A DNA stretch of 64,000 bases, taken from positions 2,170,001-2,234,000 of the forward strand of contig NC_011312.1 of assembly GCF_000196495.1 (NCBI RefSeq), in the 5' to 3' direction. Numbering within the stretch: position 1 is the first letter of the stretch; each line of letters starts with the position of its first letter. Positions 63,560 through 64,000 of this stretch are shown here, in pieces. The notes beneath the pieces are model-generated. The model did not search any database, was not told the origin of the DNA, and saw only the letters and a program-made list of their open reading frames with translations. Both the position numbers and the translations under genes were made by a program. Origin of the DNA: Aliivibrio salmonicida LFI1238. Lineage in GTDB: Bacteria > Pseudomonadota > Gammaproteobacteria > Enterobacterales > Vibrionaceae.

Positions 63560-64000
63560 ATGTATACGTTACGTCCTTATCAACAAGATTCAGTCAAAGC
63601 CGTTATTCATTATTTCCGAAAACACACCAGCCCTGCGGTATTAGTGTTGCCGACGGGTGCCGGTAAAAGTTTGGTGATTGCTGAGTTGGCACGCATTGCT
63701 AAAGGTCGTGTATTGGTCATGGCTCACGTAAAAGAATTGGTTGAGCAAAACCATGAAAAATACGAAGGGTACGGCGAAGAAGCCTCTATATTTTCAGCAG
63801 GATTAGGGCGTAAAGAAACCGATAAAAAAGTGGTTTTTGCCTCGGTACAATCAGTGGTTCGTAATCTTAACTCGTTCAAAGATCAGTTTTCTCTGCTCGT
63901 CATTGATGAATGCCACCGAGTGCCTGACAACAAAGACACCAGTTACCGTAAAGTTATCGAACATCTGCAAACCCAAAATTCTGGCATTAAAGTGCTTGGC
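63560..64000 (+). CDS. radD: DEAD/DEAH helicase RadD (YejH), 5' part
   Basis: The frame from ATG 63560 runs off the window end (147 codons seen of about 580). It begins YTLRPYQQDSVKAV and has Walker A PTGAGKS, the LVMAHVKELVEQN block and Walker B VIDECHR, matching E. coli RadD closely. RadD is an ATPase that helps repair double-strand breaks and speeds RecA strand exchange. Confidence 0.9.
   Translation, partial: MYTLRPYQQDSVKAVIHYFRKHTSPAVLVLPTGAGKSLVIAELARIAKGRVLVMAHVKELVEQNHEKYEGYGEEASIFSAGLGRKETDKKVVFASVQSVVRNLNSFKDQFSLLVIDECHRVPDNKDTSYRKVIEHLQTQNSGIKVLG

Noticed and set aside
1..64000. CRISPR arrays, tRNA or rRNA genes
   Set aside because: No regularly spaced repeats and no tRNA- or rRNA-like sequence were seen on either strand.

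Overview
The window looks like chromosomal DNA of a low-GC marine Vibrionaceae bacterium. Gene content (FabV, PanP, HexR, YbjL, tfoX-yfaZ-DUF945-serC synteny, RadD) fits Aliivibrio best. The density of insertion sequences and freshly broken genes resembles a genome in decay such as A. salmonicida or A. wodanis. That species guess is an inference from pattern; no search was run.

Layout. 1-13.5 kb: end of an AttH-like gene, nhaA, an IS4-type element, fabV, ybjL, grxA, hexR, panP, a small periplasmic protein, a frameshifted lysO and an HDOD gene. 13.5-21.5 kb: a TfoX-family gene cut short by an IS630-type element, yfaZ-like, a DUF945 gene, serC, then an IS66 element that joins serC to the 3' part of a fadL-like gene. 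21.6-30 kb: GNAT, an exported Nudix-PAP2 fusion, a Sel1 protein, a two-gene operon pairing an MscS channel with a large membrane NTPase, an IS982 copy and a frameshifted Sel1 gene. 30-44.5 kb: yccA, the aapJQMP amino-acid transporter, a siroheme-synthase-like gene, a GntR regulator, DUF2786, DUF3334, ydiJ, a receiver-like/helical-repeat protein and a CBS protein.

44.6-53.5 kb: a group IIC-like intron behind a terminator, zntA with a MerR-type promoter, an HD-GYP sensor, and a type I secretion ABC gene truncated by a second, identical IS982 copy. 53.5-57.8 kb: a patch of small accessory genes with hairpins (three hypotheticals, a CatA-like acetyltransferase, a CZB chemoreceptor). 57.8-61.7 kb: a compact cluster read leftward (class I glutamine amidotransferase, a second divergent SerC, an 80-aa protein, a MOSC protein) facing a divergent AraC regulator. 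61.7-64 kb: a lipoprotein phospholipase-D/cardiolipin synthase, a 42-aa lipoprotein and the start of radD.

The best candidates for something undescribed are the SerC2/amidotransferase/MOSC cluster, whose SerC has lost two active-site arginines, and the MscS-NTPase operon, whose P-loop lysine is replaced. The rest is mostly housekeeping, plus a clear record of IS-driven gene loss: two different mobile elements truncate genes, one IS66 junction lacks a target duplication, two genes carry small indels, and the intron's reverse transcriptase lacks a catalytic motif.
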